A stretch of DNA of 64,000 nucleotides. Origin: an uncultured Alistipes sp. (GTDB lineage Bacteria > Bacteroidota > Bacteroidia > Bacteroidales > Rikenellaceae). Under the pieces are notes generated by a model. The model worked only from the letters and a program-made list of their open reading frames with translations. It was not told the DNA's origin and made no database searches. Positions 8,723 through 16,045 of this stretch are shown piece by piece. Within the stretch, counting starts at the first letter, position 1; every line of letters begins with the position of its first letter. The stretch spans positions 1 to 64,000 of the forward strand of contig CAJUAV010000010.1 of assembly GCA_910584485.1 (NCBI GenBank), given 5' to 3'. Made by a program: the position numbers and the translations under genes.

Positions 8723-10795
8723 ATGAAAAAGATACTTATCGCGTTAGCCGCAGCCGCAGGCCTCACCTTCGCCTCCTGCGATCTGGACGAGTACAACCCG
8801 GGCGCCGGCGACGCCTCGCTGAACGCCATGTCGTCGTGGTCGGGCTTGCAGGCCTACTGCTACTCGTGCCTCTCGGACCAGCTCTACACCGCTTCGGACT
8901 GGATGTTCGCCTCGGAGGGCGGCACCGACCTATGGGTCGCGAAGACCAACGGCACGGGCTACAAGGAACTCTTCTACTACGAGGACATGACCACCTCGGC
9001 CAACTCGACCAACAAGCTCTTCAAGCAGTGCTACTCGATGATTACGACCTGCAACTCGGTCATCAACGAGGCGCCCAACATCACGATCGACCTCAACGCG
9101 GAGGTGCGCGACGTGCTCGTGGCCGAGACCAAGGCGCTGCGCGCCCTCTACTACTACATCCTCGTCTCGAACTTCGGTCCCGTGACGCTGACCCTCGAAT
9201 CGAACGCCTCCGTCTCGGGCGCCATCGAGCGCTACCCGAAACGTTCGAGCGAGAAGGCGATCTACGAGCAGATCATCCGCGACCTCACCGAAGCGATTCC
9301 CGCCCTCGGCGTGAAGCCCTACCAGAACAACAAGGCGCGCTTCACGAAGAAGGGCGCCATCGGCCTGCTGGCGCGCGTCTACGCGCAGCGCGCCGGTCTG
9401 GGCGACAGCAAGTACGGCGACGGCCGCACCTACTGGGAGCTCTGCCGCGACACGGCCGTCGATCTGATCGAGCATGCCGCGACCTACGAGGCGAAGCTCT
9501 ACGACGACGTCTACGACATGTGGGCCGACGCCAACAACCGCAACAACGCCGAGGCGCTCTTCATCACCGCGGGCAAGAACCCCTTGAGCGGCGACGACTC
9601 GTTCAAGTACGCTTCGTGGAAGAACAAGCTCTCCGCCTACTCGGCCGCCAACGCGGGCGCCTGCTCGGAGTTCTGGAACAAGAACCACAAGCCGAGCGAC
9701 AAGGGCTACTTCTACGGCCGCCACAACGCTTCGGCGTGGATGCCGACCAAGTACCTCATGTACTGCTTCGACCCGACGTGGGACAAGCGCTGGGAGGCTT
9801 CGTGGCAGTACGCCTACTGCGAGTGGTCGATGGTGCAGTGCGGCTGGGTCGGTTATAACCAGGGTATGATTACCGTCACGCAGGCCATGTGCGACAAGTA
9901 CGGCATCGATCCCTCGAACGTGGGCAAGACGATCAAGCCCTACGCCGACTGCGACGGCATCGCCAACACCTACGCCGGCAACCAGTTCCCCGCCAAGATC
10001 TGGAAGAAGGGCACCACGCTCGAAACCGCGACGAAGGAGAACCTGCTGACGGTCGACGAGGTGGGTACGCGCAAGGCCTACTCGGTGCCCTATCCCGTCG
10101 AGGCCGACGACGACCGCTTCAACATCGTCTCGGTACACACCGACGCCGAGTTGCAGACCTACAAGGAGGGCAAGAGCATCTTCTTCGCCTTCAAGCTCTC
10201 GGACCTCTACGACTCGAACGACTACCCCTACGGCGGCGTGCCGCAGGGTTCGGAGGCGGGCAACCCGCCCGCCATCGGCAACGGCAAGACGAGTGCCCAC
10301 AACGCCTATCCGAGCCTGACGAAGTTCAACTGGTCGTACGACGGCGTCTTCGTGGCGGGCGACCTGCAGCAGAAGAACGGCGACATGTTCATCATCCGCA
10401 TGGCCGAGGTCTACCTGCTGGCGGCCGAGGCGGAGCAGATGCTGGGCAACGGCGGCGAGGCGGCCAAGTACCTCAACGCGCTGCGCAAGCGCGCCGCCCG
10501 CCCGGGCGTGAACGAGTCGGTCTGGAAGCTCTCGACGGCCACCGAGGACGACGTGCTCGACGAGTACGCCCGCGAGATGTGCGGCGAGTTCAACCGCTGG
10601 GCGCTCCTGAAGCGTCACAACGCGTTCGAGGATCGACTGGCGCGCTACAACAAGCGTGCGGCCAAGAGCTTCAAGCCGTTCCACTACAACCGACCGATTT
10701 CGAACGACTTCCTCCAGACGATTCTCAACGCGGAGGAGTACGGCGACAACGGATACGGCGCCACGGCAGCATCGGGTATCGAGGGTATCGAATAA
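8723..10795 (+). CDS. SusD/RagB-family outer membrane lipoprotein
   Basis: Partner of the preceding SusC. The ATG at 8723 (MKKILIALAAAAGL) is preferred over an in-frame upstream ATG at 8678 because it gives a proper lipoprotein signal with lipobox FASC (Cys19); the longer version would overlap the SusC gene. It is about 690 residues long. SusD features are ETKALRALYYYILVSNFGPV in the N-terminal helical region, and IIRMAEVYLLAAEAEQMLGN with LNALRKRAARPG in the C-terminal half. It would sit on the cell surface, capping the SusC barrel. A strong terminator follows 17 bases after the stop. Confidence 0.95.
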   Translation: MKKILIALAAAAGLTFASCDLDEYNPGAGDASLNAMSSWSGLQAYCYSCLSDQLYTASDWMFASEGGTDLWVAKTNGTGYKELFYYEDMTTSANSTNKLFKQCYSMITTCNSVINEAPNITIDLNAEVRDVLVAETKALRALYYYILVSNFGPVTLTLESNASVSGAIERYPKRSSEKAIYEQIIRDLTEAIPALGVKPYQNNKARFTKKGAIGLLARVYAQRAGLGDSKYGDGRTYWELCRDTAVDLIEHAATYEAKLYDDVYDMWADANNRNNAEALFITAGKNPLSGDDSFKYASWKNKLSAYSAANAGACSEFWNKNHKPSDKGYFYGRHNASAWMPTKYLMYCFDPTWDKRWEASWQYAYCEWSMVQCGWVGYNQGMITVTQAMCDKYGIDPSNVGKTIKPYADCDGIANTYAGNQFPAKIWKKGTTLETATKENLLTVDEVGTRKAYSVPYPVEADDDRFNIVSVHTDAELQTYKEGKSIFFAFKLSDLYDSNDYPYGGVPQGSEAGNPPAIGNGKTSAHNAYPSLTKFNWSYDGVFVAGDLQQKNGDMFIIRMAEVYLLAAEAEQMLGNGGEAAKYLNALRKRAARPGVNESVWKLSTATEDDVLDEYAREMCGEFNRWALLKRHNAFEDRLARYNKRAAKSFKPFHYNRPISNDFLQTILNAEEYGDNGYGATAASGIEGIE

Positions 10796-10812
10796 CCTTT
10801 CGACTGCCATTC

Positions 10813-10852
10813 GACGGGGGTGTCATTCATAGGCGGCACCCCCGTCTTTTTT
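10813..10852 (+). terminator. Rho-independent terminator after second SusC/SusD pair
   Basis: 10-bp stem GACGGGGGTG (10813-10822) pairing with CACCCCCGTC (10837-10846), followed by six Ts. It separates the SusC/SusD operon from the plug-only gene 24 bases downstream. Confidence 0.88.
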
Positions 10853-10875
10853 AAACGCACCAAACGATTCACCGC

Positions 10876-11580
10876 ATGAAACGATTCACCGCAATCCTCC
10901 TCTGTGCCGTCGCGACGCTGACGGCCGAGACCTCCGCCGCGCAGGAGCACAAGATCCCCTTCAACGGCGAGGTGACCGACGGCGCGGGCAAGGCGATCCG
11001 CACGGCGCGCGTCTGGCACCGCTCCGAACGCGACTACGCCCTGACGGACCGCGCGGGACGCTTCGGGCTGACCGACGTCGGCCCCTCGGACACGCTCCGC
11101 ATCCTGGTCAAGAAACGCTGCTACGCGATCCCCGTCGAGGGGCGCCGCAGCATGCGCATCCGCCTCTTCGACGAGACGCAGGCCGCCGCCGAGGAGGCTC
11201 CCGAGTTCGTCTCGCTCGGCTACGGCTTCGTCGCCCGCCGCGAACGGACCAACGCCACGAACTACATTTCGGGCGAAGATCTGCGCCGCAGCGGCTTTAC
11301 GGACATCCTCTCGGCGTTGCAGGGGCGCGTCCCGGGGCTCGACATCACGGGCCGCGGCTCGCAGGGCGGCGACGGGATGCAGCTGACCATGCGCGGCACG
11401 CGCAGCTTCAAGGCCGATTCGACCCCCGCCTTCGTCGTCGACGGAGTGATCGTCCCCTCGTTCGAGGGGATCAACCTGAACGACGTCGACTACGTCGAGG
11501 TGATGAAGGAGGCGACCGTCTACGGCTCGAACGGCGCCAACGGGGCGATCCTCGTCCATACGAAGACGGCCGCTCGGTAA
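10876..11580 (+). CDS. Secreted SusC-like N-terminal extension plus plug protein without barrel
   Basis: A 234-residue protein with a signal peptide (about 1-22, ending TSAAQ). A carboxypeptidase-regulatory-like segment (about 26-100, with TDRAGRFGLTDV) is followed by a typical SusC plug (about 125-230: ILSALQGRVPGLDI, FVVDGVIVPS, YVEVMKEATVYGSNGANGAI). The ORF stops where a barrel would begin, and a strong terminator follows at 11601, so no barrel is encoded downstream. Normal SusC proteins are around 1000 residues. It resembles the next gene (12268-12963), sharing IPVEGRRSMRIRLFD. It should be periplasmic or outer-membrane associated; whether it docks into another barrel is unknown. Confidence 0.85.
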   Translation: MKRFTAILLCAVATLTAETSAAQEHKIPFNGEVTDGAGKAIRTARVWHRSERDYALTDRAGRFGLTDVGPSDTLRILVKKRCYAIPVEGRRSMRIRLFDETQAAAEEAPEFVSLGYGFVARRERTNATNYISGEDLRRSGFTDILSALQGRVPGLDITGRGSQGGDGMQLTMRGTRSFKADSTPAFVVDGVIVPSFEGINLNDVDYVEVMKEATVYGSNGANGAILVHTKTAAR

Positions 11581-11600
11581 CGGTCGGCGCTTTTCTGCAG

Positions 11601-11636
11601 CCGCCCCGCGCGATTTGCGCGGGGCGGTTTTTTTTT
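11601..11636 (+). terminator. Rho-independent terminator after first plug-only gene
   Basis: Perfect 11-bp stem CCGCCCCGCGC (11601-11611) and GCGCGGGGCGG (11617-11627), loop GATTT, followed by nine Ts. It confirms that the upstream ORF ends naturally. Confidence 0.93.
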
Positions 11637-11710
11637 GGAGGCAATCGAGCGAAGAGGGGCACTCTTGCGGGATCGGCGGACGGCAGCGCTGCTTTGGCAA
11701 GAGGTCGCGG

Positions 11711-12220
11711 TCATTGCGAAGCAATGGCAGCCCGCAGCCGCCCCCTGGCGGAGGGCTGTATCTCGCCCGAAGGCTCGCAGCAAGCCCCTCCGCTCGGCTG
11801 CGGGCCCGCAACCCTCTTCAACCCGAAACAGTTCGCGCTTCAGCGCGTGCCGTTCGCCGCCGCCCCACGCGGCGGACGGCAAACCTCGCGTCGAACCGCT
11901 CGCTGCCGTCCTGCCGCCGTCGGCGAACGATTCCGTCGGACTTCGTCCCGAAAGCGGGTCCACGCGTACGGCGCGGCGGGCCGCAGTCGCCCCCTGGTCG
12001 AACGATCCCGCAAGGGATCGGCGGGCCGCAGCTTCGCCCCGCGAAGGCCCGCAGCTCGCATCCGCTCGTGTGTCCCTTCGCAAGCTGCGCCCCGAGTAAG
12101 CCCCCCCCGCACCTGCTCCTTGCGTGCCTCGCAAGCTGCGGCTCCGAGCAAGGTTCGCAACAGCCTCGACCTCGCAGCCGCCGTCGCCCCCCCCCATTTC
12201 TAATTTTTCATTCCCCTTAT
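11711..12220 (+). repeat. Mosaic GC-rich intergenic hairpin repeat, cluster 1
   Basis: This gene-free gap is filled by modules seen elsewhere in the window. A linker hairpin (CATTGCGAAGCAATG) precedes the GCCCGCAGCCG...CGGCTGCGGGC module. A GCCGTTCGCCGCCGCC module follows, then a linker GATCCCGCAAGGGATC and the GGCGGGCCGCAGCTTCG...GCAAGCTGCG module. The cluster closes with a C-run (around 12189-12197) and an AT-rich TTTCTAATTTTTCATT box. Reading frames through it are by-products of composition. Confidence 0.8.
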
Positions 12221-12254
12221 CCGCCCCCGCGAGCACCAACTCCCGAAAAAACGC

Positions 12255-12262
12255 TATCTTTG
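12255..12262 (+). promoter_or_regulatory. -7 promoter element (TATCTTTG)
   Basis: Exact match to the Bacteroidetes -7 consensus TAnnTTTG, five bases before the ATG at 12268, so the transcript would be leaderless or nearly so. No good TTTG is seen 19-21 bases upstream. Confidence 0.55.
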
Positions 12263-12267
12263 TTCCC

Positions 12268-12963
12268 ATGAAACCGTTTTTCACCCTCCTGATGCTCTGC
12301 TGCGCCGCATTTGCTGCGACGGCGGGAGAGCCCGTTCCCTTCAACGGCCTGCTGCTCGACGCCCAAGGCCGTCCGATCCGCAGCGCCCGCGTCTACGTCA
12401 GCGACCCCGAAAAGTATGCCCGTACCGACAAGAAGGGGCGTTTCGGACTGACCGACGTGCAGCCCACCGACACGATCCGCATCCGCCACGAGAAGCAGAC
12501 CTACGAAATTCCCGTCGAGGGGCGCCGCAGCATGCGTATCCGCCTCTTCGACCAATTGCGCAGCGAAGCCGAAGAGTCGTCGCAGCTGATCGATTTCGGC
12601 TTTTCGTACGTGCGGCAGCGCGAATACATCGGCTACAACAGCCGTATCACGGGCGAGGAGTTGCAGCGCACGGGGTGCACCGACATCCTCTCGGCTCTCT
12701 CGGGGCTTATCCCGGGGGTCGAGATCACGGAGGATCCCGAGAACGGCACCTATGCGGTGAGCATTCGCGGCGGCGGATACGGCGACAACACGACGCCGCT
12801 CTACGTCGTCGACGACGTGATCGTCTCCTCGCTCGACCACCTGCAGCTGGCGCAGGTCGCCTACGTGGTGGTGATGAAGGATGCGACCGTCTACGGCTTC
12901 CGCGGCGCCAACGGCGCCATCGTCGTCCGCACGAAATCGGCCGAGACGGCGCGGTCGCTCTGA
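12268..12963 (+). CDS. Second secreted SusC-like plug protein without barrel
   Basis: A 231-residue relative of the gene at 10876. The start at 12268 (MKPFFTLLMLCC) is chosen over an upstream in-frame ATG at 12124 because it gives a signal peptide and follows a -7 promoter box; the longer form would read through the repeat cluster. It has a carboxypeptidase-like segment (TDKKGRFGLTDV) and a plug (ILSALSGLIPGVEI, PLYVVDDVIVSS, YVVVMKDATVYGFRGANGAIVV), then stops with no barrel. The IPVEGRRSMRIRLFD stretch is identical to the first copy, which indicates tandem duplication. CorA converges on it from the right, with a hairpin in the short gap between them. Confidence 0.85.
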   Translation: MKPFFTLLMLCCAAFAATAGEPVPFNGLLLDAQGRPIRSARVYVSDPEKYARTDKKGRFGLTDVQPTDTIRIRHEKQTYEIPVEGRRSMRIRLFDQLRSEAEESSQLIDFGFSYVRQREYIGYNSRITGEELQRTGCTDILSALSGLIPGVEITEDPENGTYAVSIRGGGYGDNTTPLYVVDDVIVSSLDHLQLAQVAYVVVMKDATVYGFRGANGAIVVRTKSAETARSL

Positions 12964-12980
12964 AAAAACGCCCGAAAGCA

Positions 12981-13014
12981 AAAGCGCCCCGATCGGTCGA
13001 CGATCGGGGCGCTT
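12981..13014 (-). terminator. Terminator hairpin between convergent plug gene and corA
   Basis: Perfect 14-bp stem at 12982-12995 and 13001-13014 with loop GTCGA. On the minus strand it is followed by T-rich sequence ending in six Ts (complement of 12963-12968), which suits corA; on the plus strand there is no T-run. Confidence 0.6.
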
Positions 13015-13033
13015 CGCATGCGGGAGGGGCGGA

Positions 13034-14014
13034 TCAGAGCCATTTCTTGTACTTGAAATACCAGATCGTCATGGCCGAGCAGACGATCATCAGGCCGATG
13101 GCGAAGAGGTATCCCACGGGCAGGGTCCACGTACCGATCTGCCACTGCCAGTCGAGCTCGGGCATCACCTTGAAGTTCATGCCGTAGATCGAGGCGATGA
13201 GCGTCGCGGGGAGGAAGATGACAGCCGCCACCGAGAAGATCTTGACGATTTCGTTCTGCTCGATGTTGATCAGACCGAGCGCCGCATCCTGCAGGTAGTC
13301 GAGTCGCTGGAAGCTGAAATCGGCGTGGTTGATGAGCGAGCTGACGTCCTTGATCATCAGTTGCAGACGGGGGTAGATATCGTTCGGGAAACGCTCCGAG
13401 CGCAGGATGCCCGAGAGGACGCGCTGGCGGTCGAAGATGTTCTCGCGCAGCGACATGGAGCTCTCCTGCAAGGCGCTGATGCGGTGCAGCACCTCCTTGT
13501 TGATGGCGTTTTCGGAGTTGATGTCCTTCGAGAGGGCCGAGACCTGTTTGGCCACCAGCTCCACGAGGTCGGCATCGAAATCGATGCGCACTTCGAGCAG
13601 CGAAATGAAGAGGTGATAGCCCGTCGAGTAGCTGCGGTAGTTCATCTGGAGGCGTTTCTCGGTCTCGCGGAAGGTGCGCGACTCGGCGTTGCGCACCGAG
13701 ACCAGCACGCCTTCGTTCGAAATGATGAACGAGACGGGCTCGACGAGGAACGTGTCGCCCGTCGGAATGAAGAAATTCGAGTTCGAGATGATGGCGTTTT
13801 CGTTCTCGGAGTATTTCGAGGTCGACTCGATCTCCTCGACCTGCTGACGCGACTGGAGGTTCACCTCGATGAAGTTCTCCACGGCCCGCTGCTCCTTGAT
13901 GGTGGGCTGCATCAGATCGATCCACAGGATGTCGTCGTAGCCCAGTTCGTCGAACAGGCGCGGATCGGCGTTGCGGATGATCTTGTTGTATTGCTTGAGG
14001 TAGATGGTAATCAT
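13034..14014 (-). CDS. corA: CorA-family magnesium/divalent cation transporter
   Basis: Inner-membrane Mg2+ (or Co2+/Ni2+) channel of 326 residues, a normal CorA length. The large N-terminal cytoplasmic domain includes the long helix region (FERFPNDIYPRLQLMIKDV area). Two C-terminal membrane helices follow at about 258-276 and 298-320. The signature YGMNF sits at residue 277, at the mouth of the pore, followed by an acidic loop (MPELDW). The C-terminus is basic (KYKKWL). An upstream minus-strand promoter (14380-14387) could drive it together with the small ORF at 14092-14346. No Mg2+ riboswitch was recognised. Confidence 0.95.
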   Translation of the reverse strand: MITIYLKQYNKIIRNADPRLFDELGYDDILWIDLMQPTIKEQRAVENFIEVNLQSRQQVEEIESTSKYSENENAIISNSNFFIPTGDTFLVEPVSFIISNEGVLVSVRNAESRTFRETEKRLQMNYRSYSTGYHLFISLLEVRIDFDADLVELVAKQVSALSKDINSENAINKEVLHRISALQESSMSLRENIFDRQRVLSGILRSERFPNDIYPRLQLMIKDVSSLINHADFSFQRLDYLQDAALGLINIEQNEIVKIFSVAAVIFLPATLIASIYGMNFKVMPELDWQWQIGTWTLPVGYLFAIGLMIVCSAMTIWYFKYKKWL

Positions 14015-14091
14015 GGCATGGCTGGCTGAAAAGGTGCGCTGAATCCGTGAGCGGCGGATCCGAAGATCCGTACGGGGGATTGCCGACCTCT

Positions 14092-14346
14092 TCAGCCGGG
14101 ATTGGGCGCGGGGCGCGTTCGCAGCCCCTCGTCCCAGATCCGTTCGAGCGATGCCCGCGCACGACGGAGCGCATCGCGCCGGCCCTGCGGCCGCGGCGAG
14201 GCGAACGAGTCGATGCAGTCTGTTTCGGGGTGGTCGGATGAGGACAACGGCAGGAGGGTGCGCGGATCAGCAGTTCCGCACAAACCGAAGAGCGGCATCG
14301 CAGGTCGCTGCGATGCGGTCGCTATGCCTGCAACTATGACCATCAT
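14092..14346 (-). CDS. Possible small hypothetical protein upstream of corA
   Basis: An 84-residue frame starting MMVIVAG (ATG at 14346 or 14343) and ending PAPNPG. It is listed because a -7 box (14380-14387) lies about 34 bases before the ATG and because the C-terminal half (DALRRARASLERIWDEGLR) reads like an amphipathic helix. No known family is recognised. The stop lies 77 bases before corA. Composition in this high-GC genome keeps many frames open, so it may not be a gene; the region could be a leader of corA. Confidence 0.3.
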   Translation of the reverse strand: MMVIVAGIATASQRPAMPLFGLCGTADPRTLLPLSSSDHPETDCIDSFASPRPQGRRDALRRARASLERIWDEGLRTRPAPNPG

Positions 14347-14379
14347 CCATACGAATTGAAACGAATTGGTTCGTAAGGG

Positions 14380-14387
14380 CAAAAGTA
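14380..14387 (-). promoter_or_regulatory. -7 promoter element upstream of the small ORF and corA
   Basis: On the minus strand this reads TACTTTTG, matching TAnnTTTG. The expected -33 position holds only a T-rich stretch. Transcription would begin near 14373 and run toward corA. Confidence 0.45.
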
Positions 14388-14438
14388 CACAAAAATCGGA
14401 TGATTCGCGCGAAAAAAACGAAAAAAGTGGCGCAAGGT

Positions 14439-14471
14439 CTTGACAAAGGGGGTGCGGAGGTCGTATATTTG
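14439..14471 (+). promoter_or_regulatory. Orphan promoter pointing into the DnaA-box region
   Basis: CTTG (14439-14442), 21 bases, then TATATTTG (14464-14471), a good Bacteroidetes promoter. Predicted start is near 14478. No coding gene begins until 15083 and a repeat cluster intervenes, so it may serve an untranslated RNA or a long leader. Confidence 0.5.
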
Positions 14472-14508
14472 CCCCGTCGTTCGACACCCCGCCTGCGGCC
14501 GCAGCGGG

Positions 14509-14606
14509 TTATCAACAATCCGAATTAACCTGTTTTCCAACGGATTGCATCTTCTTTCAACAGCTTTTCGACAATCGTAAACGGTTTTTCGACCGAGTTA
14601 TCCACA
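14509..14606 (+). other. Cluster of DnaA-box-like 9-mers; candidate replication or DnaA-binding site
   Basis: Six same-orientation 9-mers resembling TTATCCACA occur within 98 bases: TTATCAACA (14509-14517), TTTTCCAAC (14533-14541), CTTTCAACA (14554-14562), TTTTCGACA (14565-14573), TTTTCGACC (14586-14594) and a perfect TTATCCACA (14598-14606). An AT-rich stretch lies nearby at about 14345-14420. The pattern fits an oriC or a DnaA-titration/regulation site. It is not proven and could be partly coincidence in a locally AT-rich gap. Confidence 0.4.
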
Positions 14607-14611
14607 GCCGC

Positions 14612-15078
14612 GCCGGTCGACAGGTTCGCGCTTTAGCGCGGCAGCCCGCAGCCGCCCGCTTGTTTAAGACCCGCAGTTCCGGCAAACAGGCGTTCCCCCG
14701 CAGGCTTCATCCCGAACGAACAAGCACGCTTTAGCGTGGCAGCCCGCAGCCGCCCCCTGGCGGAGGGCTGCAACTCGCCCAGGGGCTCGTGCCGCCTCCG
14801 CTCGGCTGCGGGGCCCGCAACCGTCTCCGACCCGAAACAATCCGCGTTTCAGCGCATGCCGCAAGATTCGATGGCGCAGCCATCGGCGGGCCGCAGCTTC
14901 GCCCCTGCTTTAGGCCCGCATATCGTGTCCCCTCGCAAGCTGCGCCCCGAACACGTATCGCACGCAAGTGCGGCGAGCCGAAGCCTCCCGCAGCTTTAGG
15001 CCCGCATCTTTCGAGCGCGTTCCCCCGCAGGCCTCGTCCCCCCCCCATTTTTAATTTTTCATTCTTCATTCCTCCCTT
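14612..15078 (+). repeat. Mosaic GC-rich intergenic hairpin repeat, cluster 2
   Basis: Contains the linker TTCGCGCTTTAGCGCGG, the GCCCGCAGCCG...CGGCTGCGGGG module, and the linker GATGGCGCAGCCATC (14870-14884) followed by GGCGGGCCGCAGCTTCG and its closing arm GCAAGCTGCG. It ends with a C-run and ATTTTTAATTTTTCATT box directly before the ATG at 15083. No gene is seen here. Confidence 0.8.
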
Positions 15079-15082
15079 TCCC

Positions 15083-16045
15083 ATGCTCTTCTCCTCACTT
15101 CCCGAGCCCTTCGCCCCCGTCGGCGGCCCGCTCCGCTATTCGCTCGCCGACGCCTCGGCCGACCGCACCGACCTGCGCATCCTCGACGCCGACGGCCGCC
15201 TGCTGGGCACGAAACGCTTTGTCGGCCGCACCGACATCACCGTCGACATCGCCCCCTACCTGCGCCCTCTCTTCCGTTTCGACCCTTCGACGGGCCCCAC
15301 GGGCGCCGTCTCGGCCGCGGATCGACTGCTGACGATCGTCGTCGAGGCGCACTCCGCCACCGAAACCTGCCGCACCCCCGCGCGCCCCTTCATCGCCGCC
15401 GACCGTCCCGTGACGACCTCCCGCTGGCTCACGACCCTCCCCGCGAACCGCCTCATCGCCCCCGACGGCTACGACGAGCTGACCCTCTGCACCGATGCGC
15501 CGCTCGACATCGCCGTGACGGCCGCGCGCCGCAACGCCTCCTCAACGACGATCCACGCTCTCCCCGCCGCGGGGCTCTGGCGCTTCCGTGTCGCGGCGGC
15601 CGACTTTCCCGACGCCGAAAGGCTGACGATCGACGGAGGCCCTTGCGGCGCCATCCGCTACACGCTGCTCCCGCCGCCCGAGGGAGCCCGCACGGTGGCG
15701 TGGCGCAGCCGCCTCGGTTCGATCGAGCGCTACACCTTCCCCGTCGTGCGGCGGGTGACGCGGCAGGCGACCAAGTGCCGCGGCTCGGGCACGGAGGGAA
15801 TCGTCGTCGGAGCCATCGCGCAGGAGGAGCGGATCGAGCTGCAGGCGGCCCTCGAAACGGCCGAGATGACCGCCGCACTGGCCGAGCTCGCGACGGCCCG
15901 CGAGGCGTGGTGGATCGAGGGCGGCGAGGCGCTGCCGATCGACGTGTTGACCGACTCCTGCGAGGCCTACCGCTACGACGGCATGGGAGCACCCGCATTC
16001 GTGATTCGTTCCACCCGTCCCGACCGACCGCTGTGGAGCTGCTGA
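15083..16045 (+). CDS. Phage tail-like protein of unknown function
   Basis: 320 residues, starting at MLFSSLPEPFAPVGG (15083); an upstream in-frame ATG at 14789 would translate the repeat cluster and is rejected. The N-terminal part looks beta-rich (LRYSLADASADRTDLRILD). No catalytic motif was found. It overlaps the next gene by 13 bases and starts the run that contains phage protease, capsid and portal genes, so a virion or tail-tip role is inferred from context only. No domain family is recognised with confidence. Confidence 0.6.
   Translation: MLFSSLPEPFAPVGGPLRYSLADASADRTDLRILDADGRLLGTKRFVGRTDITVDIAPYLRPLFRFDPSTGPTGAVSAADRLLTIVVEAHSATETCRTPARPFIAADRPVTTSRWLTTLPANRLIAPDGYDELTLCTDAPLDIAVTAARRNASSTTIHALPAAGLWRFRVAAADFPDAERLTIDGGPCGAIRYTLLPPPEGARTVAWRSRLGSIERYTFPVVRRVTRQATKCRGSGTEGIVVGAIAQEERIELQAALETAEMTAALAELATAREAWWIEGGEALPIDVLTDSCEAYRYDGMGAPAFVIRSTRPDRPLWSC

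Noticed and set aside
5365..8829. Very long minus-strand frame opposite the second SusC gene
   Set aside because: Produced by G/C-biased third positions of the real gene; the product is Arg/Val/Leu-rich without domains.
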